Below are positions 52,545-64,000 of a stretch of 64,000 nt of DNA, in pieces. A program made the position numbers and the translations under genes. A model generated the notes under the pieces. The model had not been told where the DNA came from, searched no databases, and worked only from the letters and a program-made list of their open reading frames with translations. Position 1 is the first letter of the stretch, and every line of letters begins with the position of its first letter. Source of the stretch: Aselliscus stoliczkanus (lineage: Eukaryota > Chordata > Mammalia > Chiroptera > Hipposideridae); assembly GCA_033961575.1 (NCBI GenBank), contig CM066737.1, positions 89,276,271-89,340,270 of the forward strand, read 5' to 3'.

Positions 52545-52680
52545 CAGTTTACATTTAACATTTTATTTGGAGGTAGTTTCAAGCATACAGAAGGGTTGCA
52601 AGAATATGAATAGCACACAAAACAGCTGATTCTTTCTCCAGTCCCTTATTGCTAACATCTTGCCTCATTTGCTTTGTGAC
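52545..52680 (-). repeat. L1 3' fragment, antisense
   Basis: AGTTTCAAGCATACAGAAGG, GTTGCAAGAATATGAATAGC and AACATCTTGCCTCATTTGCT match antisense L1MC-type sequence. Confidence 0.6.
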
Positions 52681-52685
52681 ACAGA

Positions 52686-52877
52686 GAGCAAGTCCTCAAA
52701 TAACATCATTTTGTTCGTTTGTTCGTTTAACATTGTTTCGTTATGTCATTGATGAAATGCTATAGAAACTTAACCCTTGTTTATATCAATTAGCCTATGG
52801 TAAAGCTGGTTTTATTATACATCATTTCTCTTAAAGTCACAGAATCTATCGATGATATTAAGTGAGGACTTACTATG
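52686..52877 (-). mobile_element. Tigger-like (TcMar) MITE
   Basis: Reverse copy of the element at 39,937. The minus strand reads AGTAAGTCCTCACTTAATAT ... TAGGCTAATTGATATAAACA ... and ends in the complement of AGCAAGTCCTCAAATAACAT. The shared interior shows both are the same family. Confidence 0.75.
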
Positions 52878-52953
52878 TATATATACACCCTCTCCATTAC
52901 TCTCAAATGACCCAGTATATATAAATATATCTCCATACATATACTAGTATGCG

Positions 52954-52956
<3 letters not shown>

Positions 52957-53001
<45 letters not shown>
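52957..53001 (+). repeat. (TA)n microsatellite
   Basis: About 22 TA units. Confidence 0.9.
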
Positions 53002-53005
<4 letters not shown>

Positions 53006-55445
53006 TGAATACATTTACACTGAACCATTTAAGAGTGAATTATATACATTGTAGCTCTGTTCCCTAAATACTTCAGTATATGTTTTCTAAGTCTATTTCT
53101 CAAGGAGAATATCCTTTAATATTCAGAGAACAAACATGGAAGAGGGGCCCTCCGTCTGGAGTAGGAACCCCAGGGCAATACATCACAGAGCTCAGCTGGG
53201 AAAAGCCCTCTCCCATATGCTCGCCTGTTTTCTCTGAGGCCACAACGGCCTCCCTCCATTCCCTTCTAGAAATACAACCCAGAGGGAGAAAGGAACAGCA
53301 AACGATAGAAAGAGACTGGGAAGAGAGAGAACATTTAGCCTCAGGAGAAGCGTGAAAGAGCAAGACATTCATGATTGCTTCTGGGAACTCAAACAATTGG
53401 GAAGGGGGGTAAGAATGCTTAAAGTTGCTTTTTATATCAAACAGGGAAGAGGAGGAAGGAAAGCATTATGCTAAAAAGGAATGCAGGGAACTTTTGGAAG
53501 ACATGGACAAACACCCTGAGGACACACATTCTCTCCTTGATTAATTTGCTTAAGATTGACATTCAGGGAAGTCTTGGGAAGCCTTAAAACCAAAGGCATC
53601 TCTGTGGTGCACATTGAAATGATGTTTTTTTCTCCTAAAGACATTCTAGCATCATGTGCCTCATTTTGAATGAACTGGACTCCTGATGTAAGAGGCAGCA
53701 CGCTCCAGCTCGGAGGTTCCTGGTTGTGGCTTGCTGGCCTGTAGTGGCCAAGAACCTCCCAGCTCGTGTCTCTGCCTGGCTTTGTTAGGAGAGTGAGGGA
53801 GGCTGGGGACAGTGATTCATGCTAAGTGTCTTAGTTACTAACCATGTGAAGGGGTTCTGGGGAATATTGGACAGACTATCTGGTACTTTGCCAAGATCAC
53901 CATTTACCTGAATAAGAAACTTTCTTTGGCCCAGAACAAATTATGGAGGCAGCATTTAGACACAAAGTCAAATCCCTTGTTTCTAAGATGTGGACAATGT
54001 TCTAAAGATATTGCTTTCCCATTTCTCTGAGAAAAGGTGCAAAAATAGATGGTAGGCAAAATATATTTGGAGCAGACTCTCCTGAACCTTTGAGGGGGAA
54101 AATCAAGTGGAAATAACATAAGTCAAAAATGTTCGTAAACTCTAAAGAAGTACATACATATACAACATTATTCTTAGAAAAACATCAGTGATCATGTGGC
54201 CATAATAGATTCTTGGACAAGCATTTGCAACTTCTCCAAGCTGCGCCTTACTCATCTGGGAATTGCTGAATTACCTAATTTTGCCAAAATTACATGAGTT
54301 AGTAGGTGAAGTACTGACTTTACCTTTTACTGTGCACAACTGACATATTAAAAATTGAATAAATTAATTATTATTATTTTATTGTTTTCATTATCATTTG
54401 CTAAGAAATATAGTCCCATTTTTAGCTTTATGACAGACCAGGAGAATCTTGCCCTAAATTGTAATTCTACTTCACAGCTTACAGAGGTTTTTCAAGTACG
54501 TGGTGATTCCATTCAATTAAGATAGTACCAAAAGTTCCTCATAAAATTCTCCTCAAATATATGGAACAATAAGTCTTCTAAGGGGAAAGATGGATTTGAA
54601 TGGCCACTTGGATGTGAAAATACTCTACAAAGGATCTAAGTGGACTTTGGGGAGTTGACAAAAGGGACTTTAAAGCCCATGCAGGCCTAAAATTCTGCAT
54701 CACATGACTTTATGACCTGCTTTATTGCCTGCAAATTCATGAGCAGAGAGAAATAGCAGAAGAGACCAGAGACACATCACAGCACAAGCCCATGGTCAAG
54801 CCTGTGCCATACTGGGGAGGGAACACCATCCTTTCCTCCTCAGATAAAGGTATTCTGATCCTTCCCAGTCATACAGGGATGCTCTTGGAATGGCACAAAG
54901 GCTGCCAGTGACTGCAGCCTCCCTCCCAGTGCTCTGTGCTGAGAATACTTTCCAAGAGAAGAAAAGATTAGCATCAAGCTGAAGGAAATCAAAATGGTAA
55001 GTAAGTCTTTGCAGGATGGCTGGGAAAGCTAAAACAGACCTAAGTGAATCATGGATAATGAGAACTGGCAAGGATGATTTAGATGTCAATCTGATTTTTG
55101 CATGAAGTAAATAATATAAATTCTTAGTATTTTGGAAGAAAATAATGCAAATAATATCAGATAATCTGTTTGTCAATTCTATCTGACAGCAATAGAGTTA
55201 ATAGAACCCTGCGATTAGTGTGCATAGGAAGAAACCCTATAGGCTTGTATTGGGACACAGAACCTATATACCTACATATTCTTAATTCTTCTTTATGTAA
55301 GGGTAGAATAACAAGTTGGTGGGTTAACTATAGTAAATAATAATAATGGGTCATAAATTGCTATGAAGAATTCATCTTAATAAATTAGCAATAGTTTGAT
55401 ATATATAAGACATTTATAGTTTGGAATTACATGGCAAAAATATAA
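53002..55445. other. long unique stretch
   Basis: No transposon, exon or RNA gene confidently recognised over about 2.4 kb. Confidence 0.4.
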
Positions 55446-55800
55446 TAATATCAAAACAGCTCATGTTTATAGAGCACTAACTGAAGACCAGATGCTATGC
55501 AAAGTGACTTTCATGCATTATCTCATTTAATCCTTGAGACAGATAGTAGATGATCCCATTTTACAGATGCCACTGGGGTTCTTATATAATTTTTTCCCTT
55601 CATATAATTCACCATAATTTATAATTACACATGTATTTGTTTGGGTATTTGATGTCTAGCATGAAATTGCAATGTATAGTTCTTGATCACCATTTTGTTA
55701 AACTTTCCTTGGCAAAGTGCTCAGCACAAAGCAACAAATATTTGTTAACTAAAAGAATGTATCTCAGAGAGTAAAGAAACTTGCCCATGGTCACTCAGCT
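55446..55800 (-). repeat. MIR, antisense, possibly split by an L2 3' end
   Basis: TAGAGCACTAACTGAAGACC, CATTATCTCATTTAATCCTT and CTTGCCCATGGTCACTCAGC belong to MIR. Between them, AGTGCTCAGCACAAAGCAAC looks like an L2 terminus. Confidence 0.5.
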
Positions 55801-56602
55801 TTGGAAAATACTGCTTTAGGAACAGTTAACTTTTGGATCTACTGCATATACTATATTGAGTCTACTGAAAATATGGGGCTGAGGAAGCCATCTTAAAACC
55901 ATAAAAAGTCAGAAGTGATGTCAGTAACATGGCCAAATAAGATGTGTCTCATTTGTATCCTTCCTCAGCAACAATTTGGCATCTACCCATGGACACAGTG
56001 CTTTTGTGGGAGCTGTGTGATCCAGCACCATACACCAAGGGACTTGGGAGGAGTCTCAGCCATCTGTGTATCAGGTAATAAATAGACAGACCTTGTTCTG
56101 GGCTGTCGACCCTGCAGTGGCCCATGAACCAGTTCCAGCCCTGTCAGCCATGGTCCAGAAGCCCCTGGAGAACACAGTGTCAGATAATCACCCATGGACA
56201 AGAGATCCTTTCTGGAAATATTGGTTTCCAGGAGAGAAGTTCCAGCATACTGTTAGACAAAGATATATATGAGTTTGGATGCACTAGAAAAAGTAAGAGG
56301 AACAATTTGACATTACCCACATCATTCCTTCCCAAGGTGGCACAGCTCAGTGCCAACAGAAACCTTCCCATATTTCTTCCATGAGAAGTGAGTGAGTGAG
56401 CACCCAGCTTCCCCAACTGTTCAAGATACTGCCAAAGAGGCCTATTTCTCTCTCTCAGCCCATCCAGAGTGCTGAGTCATGAGCTGCATGACTCGGGGGC
56501 AGGAAGAGGCTGGGAGAGCACCAGATAGTACACTCAGAGGGTATTAAAGGGATGCCGATCCTACTAACAGTGTCAGGGACTCCATCAAGAAGCCCTCCCA
56601 TG

Positions 56603-56750
56603 GGCCGGCCGAGTGGCGTGGCGGTTAAGCGTTGGCTTGGGAAGTCAGCGGCCCCGATTCGGGTCCCACTTATCAGGGCCAGTGACACTGCCCTCAAAAA
56701 AAAAAAAAAAAAAAAAAAAGAAATCTCCTTTTTCCTAAAAAAAAAAAAAA
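56603..56750 (+). repeat. SINE family A
   Basis: Head GGCCGGCCGAGTGGCGTGGC to CACTGCCCTC plus a long A-tail with an internal GAAATCTCC patch. First of three SINEs in a stack. Target AGAAGCCCTCCCATG at 56,588-56,602. Confidence 0.9.
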
Positions 56751-56839
56751 GGGCCGGCCGAGTGGCGTGGTAGCCAGCGGCCCCGGTTCAGTCCCACATA
56801 AGAGGGCCAGTGACACTTCCCTAAAAAAAAAAAAAAAAA
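56751..56839 (+). repeat. SINE family A, internally deleted
   Basis: Head GGGCCGGCCGAGTGGCGTGG joins AGCCAGCGGCCCCGG directly, losing the anticodon-arm-like part. It sits in the A-tail of the previous SINE. The copy of AGAAGCCCTCCCATG at 56,840-56,854 follows it. Confidence 0.88.
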
Positions 56840-56854
56840 AGAAGCCCTCCCATG

Positions 56855-56985
56855 GGCCAGCCAAGTGGCTCAGTTGGTTAAGAGCTCGCTCAAGAGTGCA
56901 AGCTGAGCTCTGAGCAACAGCAGTTCGATGCCCAGCCCGAGCTGAGCAGCCGCTGAGCAGCCAACAGGTAAGCAGGATGGCTCAG

Positions 56986-57023
<38 letters not shown>
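56855..57023 (+). repeat. SINE family C
   Basis: Head GGCCAGCCAAGTGGCTCAGT with a ~35-base A-tail. A third copy of AGAAGCCCTCCCATG follows at 57,024-57,038. Confidence 0.93.
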
Positions 57024-57027
<4 letters not shown>

Positions 57028-58146
57028 GCCCTCCCATGAGCAGTTGGAAACATCTCACCTGGAATTTCCCCCAACAGGCCCATGGGTACACCCAGCACTC
57101 TGTGCCTCACCCACACACACCCCTACTCTGTGGCCAGCTGCCTCTGCATGCACCCAATCAGCAAGAGCAAGCTTTGGCAGACAGTTAGTGAACTTGCACA
57201 GAAAGCCTGCCCAAATCTGCGGGCAAGGGTCAGAACATAAATGTGAGTTTTAGCTCTGCCTTTGGGAAACAAAAAAGGAGATTGTCAGCCCTCAGCCTGG
57301 TGCACTGTAGGAGCAATAGAAGGCATACAAGCATAAGAATTTGCCACAAGAGGGAGTAAGAAGCATAGAGCAGGTATAGCCATAGGTCTGGGAAAGCCTC
57401 AGATGGTATTTGTCTCCAGAGGGCAGTTAGTGAAGACTAAAGGAGGTGACTGGTACTACAAATGGGAAGACAGCCGTGCAAAACTTCAAAGAATATAAAA
57501 AAAATTAAGGAAACATGACACCACCAAAGGATCATAATAATCTTTCAGTAACCGACTCCAAAGACATAGAGATCTGTAATTTGCCTCATAAAAAAATCAA
57601 AACAATAAGATGGCATTTGTAAGTCCTTACTTATCAATAATTACTCTAAAGATAAATGGATTAAATTATCCAATCAAAAAGCACAAAATAGCTGGATGGA
57701 TTTTTTTTTTAATTAAAAAACAAACACCTATGTACTGCCTGCAAGAGACTCACTTCAGCTTTAGGGACATACATAGGCTCAAAGTGAAAGAATTAAAAAA
57801 GATATTCCATGCAAGTGAAAACCAAAAAAGAGCTGAGGCAGCTATACTTACATCAGACCAACATAGATTTTAAGCCAAAAATGGCAACAAGGGACAAAGA
57901 AAGTCATTATATAATGATAAAGGGGTTAATTCATCAAGAAGATATAACAATCATAAATATAAGTGAACCAAACATCAGAGCACCTAAATATATCACACAA
58001 ATACTAGCAGCTCCAAAGAAGAGAAATAGACAAAAATACAATAACAGTAAAGTACTTCAAAATCCTACTTTCAACAATGGAAAGATCATCCAGATGAAAA
58101 TCAATAAAGAAACATTGGATGTGAGCTATACTTTAGGTCAAATACA

Positions 58147-58151
<5 letters not shown>

Positions 58152-58202
<51 letters not shown>
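58152..58202 (+). repeat. (TA)n microsatellite within ORF2
   Basis: About 25 TA units in the ORF2 endonuclease region, replacing ordinary coding sequence. Confidence 0.9.
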
Positions 58203-58209
<7 letters not shown>

Positions 58210-58636
58210 TCCAACAGCAACAGAATACACATTTTCTCAAAAGCACACAGAACATTCTCCAGGATAGTTCACGTATTAGGCCACAAAACAAGTCTTAGCA
58301 AATTTAAGGAGATTGAAATCATACCAAGTATCTTTTCTGATCACAATGGTATGAAATTATAAATCAATAAGAAAAGGAAAAATGGGACATTCACAAATAT
58401 ATGGAAATTAAACAACACAGTCCTGAAGAATCAATGAGTAAAAAAAAAAATCAAAAGGGAAATCAAAAAATATCTTGAGACAAATGAAGTTGGACACAGA
58501 TCATACCAAAATTTATGGGATGCAGCAAAAGCACTTCTAAGAGGGAAGATTATGGTGCTAAAGGCCTACTTTAAGAAAAAAAGAATAAAAAAAGAAAAAG
58601 AAAAAAGGAAGGTTTTAAATAAACAACCTAACTTTA

Positions 58637-59089
58637 TTTATTTATTTTTTAAAGATTTTATTGGGGAATTGGGGGAGGGGAACAGCATTGGGGAATCGGG
58701 GAAGGGGAACAGACAAGTTGCTGTCTTTTTGTTCTTCAGTCTAGTTGTGGAGGACGTTGTTTCACTGGCCCAAGTTGGTATCATCATTGCGCCCTTCCTG
58801 GATGAGGCGGATCGGTTACCGGCCTCTGGATGGTCGCTCACCACGGCTATTGGCAGATCATGCTGGCTGCCAGCAGCTCACGCTGGCTGCCAGCCACTCA
58901 CTGTAGCCTATGGCAGCCCACTGCAGCAGGGGCTGCAGCCTACACCGTCGCCAGGGCTTGCAGCTGAGCCCCAGGTGGAGCTGTTGTTAGCTATAGAGGG
59001 CAGTGTCATTGGCCCTCATATGTGGGATCTGAACCAGGGCCACTGGCGTCCCAAGCCAGCTCTTAACCAATGCACCACTCAGCCGGCCC
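58637..59089 (-). repeat. tRNA-derived SINE, family B
   Basis: Antisense in L1 ORF2. Perfect 15-bp duplication AACAACCTAACTTTA (58,622-58,636 and 59,090-59,104). Confidence 0.95.
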
Positions 59090-59212
59090 AACAACCTAAC
59101 TTTATACCTCGAATAGCTAGAAGAACAAACTAAGCCCAAAGTTACCAGAAGGAAGGAAATAAAAATCAGAGTGGAAATAAATAAGACACAGATGAGAAAA
59201 AAAAAATTTTTT

Positions 59213-59305
59213 AGGGCAGTGTCACTGGCCCTCATATGTGGGACCAAACCGGGGATGCTGGCTTCCCAAGCCAGCGCTTAACGACCACGCGACTCGGCCG
59301 GCCCC
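59213..59305 (-). repeat. SINE family A
   Basis: Antisense. Flanked by GAGAAAAAAATTTTTT-type duplications (59,194 and 59,306). Confidence 0.9.
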
Positions 59306-60332
59306 GAGAAAAAAATTTTTTTAAGAAATCAATGAAAATAAAAACTGATTTTTTGAAAAAATAAAATTGACAAACCTTTAGCTAGGCTAAGCAAAAAGAG
59401 AGAAGACTCAAATAAAATCAGAACTGAAAGAGGAGAGATTACAAGTGAACTACAGAGATACAAAGAGTCATAAAGGACTACTATGAATAATTATATGCCA
59501 ACAAATTATATAGCCTAGAAGAAACGAATAAATTCTTAAAATATATACACTACCAAGACTGAATAATGAAGAAATAGAAAATCTGAAGAGACCAATAAAG
59601 AGTAAGGAGATTGGATCTGTAATTAAAAACCTCCCAATACAGAAAACCTCAGGACCAGACCAGACACATTCACTGGCAAATTACACCAAATATTTAAATA
59701 AAAATTGATACCAGTTCTTCTCAAACTCTTCCAAAAAACTGAAGAAGAATGAACATTCCCAAATTCAATTTGCCAGGCCAGCATTACCTTGATATAAAAG
59801 CCAGATAAAAATACTAGAAGAAAACTATGAACCAATAACCCTGATAAATAGAGATGTAAAACTTCTCAACAAAATATTACCAAACTGAATTCAACAACAC
59901 ATAAAAAGGATTATACATCACAAGTTAAATTTATCCCTGGGTTGAGAGGATGGTTCAACATATACAAATCAATAACGTAATACATCACATTAATAAAATG
60001 AAAGATAAAAATCATGATCATCTCCATACATTAAAATAAAAAGCCTTTGACAAATTACAACATCCTTTTCTGATAAAAACGCTCAACAAACTGGATATGG
60101 AAGGAATATACTTCAACACAATAAAGGCCATTTATGGAAAACCCACAGCTAACATCATACTCAACAGTGAAAGGTTGAAAGCTTTTCCTCTAAACTCAGG
60201 AACAAAAAACAGGTGCCCACTTTCACCTCTTCTATTCAATATAGTGCTAGAACTTCTAGCCAAAGCAATTAGGCAAGAAGAAGAAATAACAGGCATCCAA
60301 ATCAGAAAGGAAGAAGCAAAATTGTCTCTGTT

Positions 60333-60735
60333 GACTATTATGTTGCATGAAATAAGTCAGTCAGAGAAGGGATTAGATAGCATAAATAGGCAACTACAAT
60401 ATTGCCACAGGGATATGAAACACAGTTCAGGGAATATAATAATGTTGTAAAAATTTTGTGGTGTGTCAGATAATCACATGTCTTGTTAGGGAGACCACTT
60501 CATGGATGGAGTAGAGGCTTGATCACTGCCCTGTACACCTGAAGCTGATGTTGTATAGTATGGTATGCCAACTGTAACTGAATATGTGGATGGTCATGGG
60601 ATGTGGAGTATACTGTGGAGGGGAGTCAGGGAAGTTGTGATAGATATGTATGATATGGGGGGGGAGTGGGGTTGTCACTCTGGGGGGTAAAGAATATAAC
60701 TATTGCATTGTGTTGTACACCTGAAACTAATAAAA
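60333..60735 (+). mobile_element. 5'-truncated L1 3' end nested in L1 ORF2
   Basis: GACTATTATGTTGCATGAAA to CACCTGAAACTAATAAAAAA. Near-perfect 15-bp duplication AAAATTGTCTCTGTT (60,318-60,332) / AAAATTGCCTCTGTT (60,736-60,750). After removal, ORF2 reads through to TTGCAGATATGATCCTATAT. Its final 150 bp match 5,275-5,423. Confidence 0.9.
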
Positions 60736-61527
60736 AAAATTGCCTCTGTTTGCAGATATGATCCTATATATAAAAAATCCTAAAGACTACATAAAAAAAC
60801 TGTTAGAGCTAATCACCTAATTCAGTAAGGTTGCAGGATACAAAATCAACATACAGAAATCAGTTGCATTTCAATACATGAACAATAAAATATCTGAAAA
60901 AGAAGTAAAGAACATAATCCCATTCACAATAGCATCAAAAAATTAAATACTTAGGAATAAATTTAACCAAAAAGGTGAAAGAAAGAAAAAGGTACACTGA
61001 AAGTGGTAAGACTTTGATGAAAGAAATGGAAGAAGACACAAGTGAAAGGAAAGATATTTTTGTCTATGGATAGGAAAAATTAATATTGTTGAAATGTCCG
61101 TAGTACCCCACACCACCTATAGGTTCAATGCAATCTCTACCAAAATCCCAATAGTATTTTTCACAGAAATAGAAAAAAAACAATCTTAAAATTTGTATGG
61201 AACCCTAAAAGATCCCTAATAGTCAAAGCAATCCCAAGAAGAACAACATTGGAGGCATCACACTTCCTGATTTAAAACTATTTACAAAGTTATAATAATC
61301 AAAACAGTATGGTACTGGCATAAAAATAGAAACAGACAAATGGAACAGAACCCAGAGCCCAGAAATCAACCCAAGCATATATCAGTTAATATATTTGACA
61401 AGGGAGCCAAAACACTCAAAAGAGAAAAGACAGTCTCCCCAGTAAATGGTGCTGGGGAAACTGGATAACCATACAAGAAGAATGAAATTGGACACCAATT
61501 TTACATCACACACAAAAGTTAACTTGA

Positions 61528-61970
61528 GGGCTGGCTGAGCGGTGCGTTCATTAGGAGTTGGCTTGGGAGCACGAGCTCTGAGCAGCAGGGCTGCTGGTTC
61601 AGGTCCCACATGGGCCAGTGATGCTGTGCCCTCCACAGTTAAGATGGTGAACAACAGCTCCACCCGGAGCTGGGCTGCCATGAGTCGCCGGCATCGGCGC
61701 AGGCTGCAGCCCCTGCTGCAGCAGGCTGCCGTAGGCTACAGTGAGTGGCCGACAGCCAGCGTGAGAGGCTGGCAGCCGGTGTGAGCTGCCAAGAGCCACT
61801 GTGAGCATCCATCCAATGGCCGGTGACTGATTTGTTTCAGCTGGGAAGAGCGCAAAGATCACAATACCAACATGGGTCAGTGAAGCAACGTCCTCAACTA
61901 GACTGAAGAACAAAAGGCAGCAACTTGTCTGTTCCCCTTCCACAATTCCCCAATAAAATCTTTAAAAAAA
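61528..61970 (+). repeat. tRNA-derived SINE, family B (head variant)
   Basis: The head carries GAGCTCTGAGCAGCAGGGCT. Perfect 14-bp duplication AAAAGTTAACTTGA (61,514-61,527 and 61,971-61,984). Confidence 0.94.
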
Positions 61971-62455
61971 AAAAGTTAACTTGAAATGAATCAAAGGCTT
62001 AAACATAAGACCTGAAACCTTAAAACTCCTAGAAGAAAAAATAGGGGGAAATCTCCTTGACATTGATTTAGCAACACAATTTTTTTGATATGACACCAAA
62101 AGCACAAGCAACAAATGTAAAAATAAATAAGACTACAATCAACAAAATGAAAAGGCAACCTACAGAATGAGAGAAAATATTGCAAACCACATATCTGATA
62201 ATGGGATTACTATCCAATATATATAAGGAACTCAACAGCAAACAAATAAATAAAAACCAAACAATCCAATTATAAAAATGGGCAGAGAACCTGAATTTTT
62301 CCAAAGAAGACATATAGATGGCCTACAGCTATATAAAAAGATGTACAACATCACTAATTATCAGGAAAATGCAAATCAAAACCACAATGAGATACCACCT
62401 CACACCTGTTAGAATGGCAATTATCAAAAAAAAAAAAGAAAGAAAGAACAAGGGT

Positions 62456-62580
62456 TGAGCTCACTCAAGGGTGCGAGCTGAGCTCTGAGCAACAGCAGTT
62501 CGATGCCCAGCCCAAGCTGAGCTGCCGCTGAGCTGCCAACAGGTGGCAGGATGGCTCAGCTAAAAAATAAATAAATAAAA
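62456..62580 (+). repeat. SINE family C, 5'-truncated
   Basis: Lacks the first ~30 bases and starts at GAGCTCACTCAAGGGTG. Flanked by AACAAGGGTT / AACAAGTGTT, with a (AAAT)n tail. Confidence 0.88.
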
Positions 62581-62696
62581 TAACAAGTGTTAATGAAGAT
62601 ATGGAGAAAAGGGAACACTTGTGCAACTGTTGGGAATGCAAATTTGTGCAGCCACTATGGAAACAGTATGGAGGTTCCTCAAAATATTAAAAATAG

Positions 62697-62816
62697 GGCC
62701 GGCCAAGTGGTGCAGTGGTTAAGCGATGGCTTGGAACACCAGCGGCCCCGGTTCAGGTCCCACATCAGAAGCCAGTGACACTGCCCTCCACAAAAAAAAA
62801 AAAAAAAGGAAAAAAA
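62697..62816 (+). repeat. SINE family A
   Basis: Head GGGCCGGCCAAGTGGTGCAG. Flanked by AAAAATAG (62,689 and about 62,822). Confidence 0.9.
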
Positions 62817-62976
62817 AAAGGAAAAATAGAACTACAATATGATCTAGCAATCCCATTTCTGAGTATATATTCAAAGGAAATGAAACCGGGGTCTGAAAAG
62901 GTATCTGCACTGCCATATTTATTGCAGTATTATTTACAATAGCCAAGATGTGGAAACAACATAACTGTCATGTTTA

Positions 62977-62980
62977 CACA

Positions 62981-63020
<40 letters not shown>
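62977..63020 (+). repeat. (CA)n microsatellite in L1
   Basis: About 20 CA units within the L1 3' region. Confidence 0.92.
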
Positions 63021-63023
<3 letters not shown>

Positions 63024-63663
63024 AAATGAAACGTTATTCAGCCATGAGAAGGAAGGAAATTCTGCCATTTGCAACAATTAGATCCTGTGGGTACTGTGCT
63101 AAGTGAAATAAGTTAGAGAGAAAAAGACAAATACTTTATGATATCATTTACATGTGAAATCTAAAAATGTTTGCCTCATCATAGCAGAGAGTAGAATGGT
63201 CACTTGCCAGGGGTTGGGGAGGTGGGGGAAGTGGGGAGATGTCAGTTAAAGGGTACAAACTTACAAAACTAAGATGAATAAGTTCTGGGGATCCAACGTA
63301 CAGCATGGCGATTATAGATAACAATATTGTATTGTATACTTTAAAGTTGCTAAGAGAGTAGATCTTAAATGTTCTCAGCACAAAAAAGAAGTGGTAATTA
63401 TGTGAGGTGAACTACCCTGCTGTGGTAATCATAGTGTAATATAGAAGTGTATCAAATCATCAGGTTGTACATCTAAAACTTACACAATACGATATGTCAA
63501 TTGTATCTCAATGGAGCTGGGGGGGAAAAAACACAAGGAATCAAACATGGAAAAAAACTCAAGTAGTTATAATGATGCTGGCTCCAAAGTCCCTGAATTG
63601 CTGGATCAACACCAGCAGCCACCTACATTCAGACTTAGCTATGAGAGAAAAATGAGCCTTGTT

Positions 63664-63778
63664 GTTTTATTTGTTTTTTTTTTGAGGGCAATGTCACTGG
63701 CCCTCATATGTGGGACCCGAACCGGGGCCACTGGCTTCCTAAGCCAGCGCTTAACCACTGTGCCACTCGGCTGGCCCC
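63664..63778 (-). repeat. SINE family A
   Basis: Antisense. Perfect 11-bp duplication TGAGCCTTGTT (63,653-63,663 and 63,779-63,789). Confidence 0.93.
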
Positions 63779-63906
63779 TGAGCCTTGTTTATTATTTAAG
63801 CTGCTGTAAGATAGGTTTTATGCTACTTGCAGCTTAAAGTGCTCATGATGGACACACCTTTCTTTCCCCATGAGAGCCACATCTCTTTTTTATAAAAGAT
63901 TTTTTC

Positions 63907-64000
63907 GGACACCAAGTGGCTCATTTGGTTAAGAGCTTGAATACGAGCTTAGCTCTGAGCAACAGCAGTTCGATGCCCAGCCCGAGCTGAGCTGCCACTG
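63907..64000 (+). repeat. SINE family C, cut by the window end
   Basis: ACACCAAGTGGCTCATTTGG, then AGCAACAGCAGTTCGATGCC and GAGCTGAGCTGCCACTG. The 3' end lies beyond the window. Confidence 0.88.

Larger units (their letters stand above)
57612..62960 (+). pseudogene. L1 ORF2 remnant (endonuclease and reverse transcriptase)
   Basis: Degenerate coding sequence of the L1 ORF2 protein, which nicks target DNA and copies L1 RNA. The endonuclease region starts at 57,612; YCLQETHF near 57,735 is its conserved QETH motif. The reverse transcriptase region includes [13 protein letters not shown] near 60,215. Frameshifts, stops, a (TA)n expansion at 58,152-58,201, SINEs and a nested L1 3' end break it. 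No complete domain remains open. Confidence 0.85.
55905..63532 (+). mobile_element. old L1 LINE, 5'UTR to 3' end, heavily interrupted
   Basis: 5'UTR landmarks: AGAAGTGATGTCAGTAACAT at 55,910; TGATCCAGCACCATACACCA; AAACATGACACCACCAAAGG at 57,512. ORF2 then starts at about 57,612, so most of ORF1 is missing. ORF2 continues through the endonuclease and reverse transcriptase regions to about 62,960. The 3'UTR ends ATGTCAATTGTATCTCAATG at 63,515. Inserted later: SINEs at 56,603, 56,751, 56,855, 58,637, 59,213, 61,528, 62,456 and 62,697, plus another L1 3' end at 60,333. Many stops and frameshifts; not active. Confidence 0.85.

Overview
This window looks like mammalian, AT-rich, gene-poor nuclear DNA, either intergenic or deep inside an intron. 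I found no host protein-coding exon, no CpG island and no functional RNA gene. Almost everything recognisable is transposable-element sequence. The abundant young repeats are tRNA-derived SINEs. Their heads resemble either tRNA-Ser/Leu (GGCCGGCCGAGTGG...GGTTAAG) or tRNA-Ile (GGCCGGTTAGCTCAG...). Together with recent-looking mariner and hAT DNA transposons, this style suggests a bat, probably of the rhinolophoid (horseshoe/leaf-nosed) group. That assignment rests on memory of SINE style, not on a search.

I use five working SINE names. A is about 100 bp (head plus A-tail). B is about 450 bp (the same head plus a GC-rich body with short tandem repeats and an AATAAA-rich tail). C is about 140 bp (GGCTCAGTTGGTTAAGAGCTC head, CTGAGCTGCC body). 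D and E have tRNA-Ile-like heads with different tails. More than 45 copies are placed, most with target-site duplications (TSDs).

Layout: 0-5 kb holds MIR, a 1.2 kb L2, LTR-like sequence and a SINE pair. 5-15 kb holds old repeats, an L1 3' end, tandem SINEs, a rearranged L1 and an internally deleted DD34D mariner. 15-31 kb has L1 and MER5-type fragments with many SINEs. 31-34 kb is comparatively repeat-poor. 34.5-38.3 kb holds a decayed autonomous-type hAT transposon with its transposase remnants, itself hit by a MITE and three SINEs. 38-46 kb is mostly unique DNA with MIR/L2, a Tigger-like MITE and SINE stacks. 46.5-48.4 kb is an old LINE 3' region split by a second mariner with ~50-bp inverted ends. 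48.4-55.9 kb is mostly unique, with a 5'-inverted L1 and a second Tigger-like MITE. 55.9-63.5 kb is one old L1 running from 5'UTR to 3' end, lacking most of ORF1 and interrupted by at least eight SINEs and another L1 3' end.

Nothing here works as an operon or a host pathway. The biology is the layered history of transposition. The most informative parts are SINE stacks that share one target sequence in three copies, a hybrid SINE that links families A and B, and DNA transposons whose catalytic signatures can still be read.
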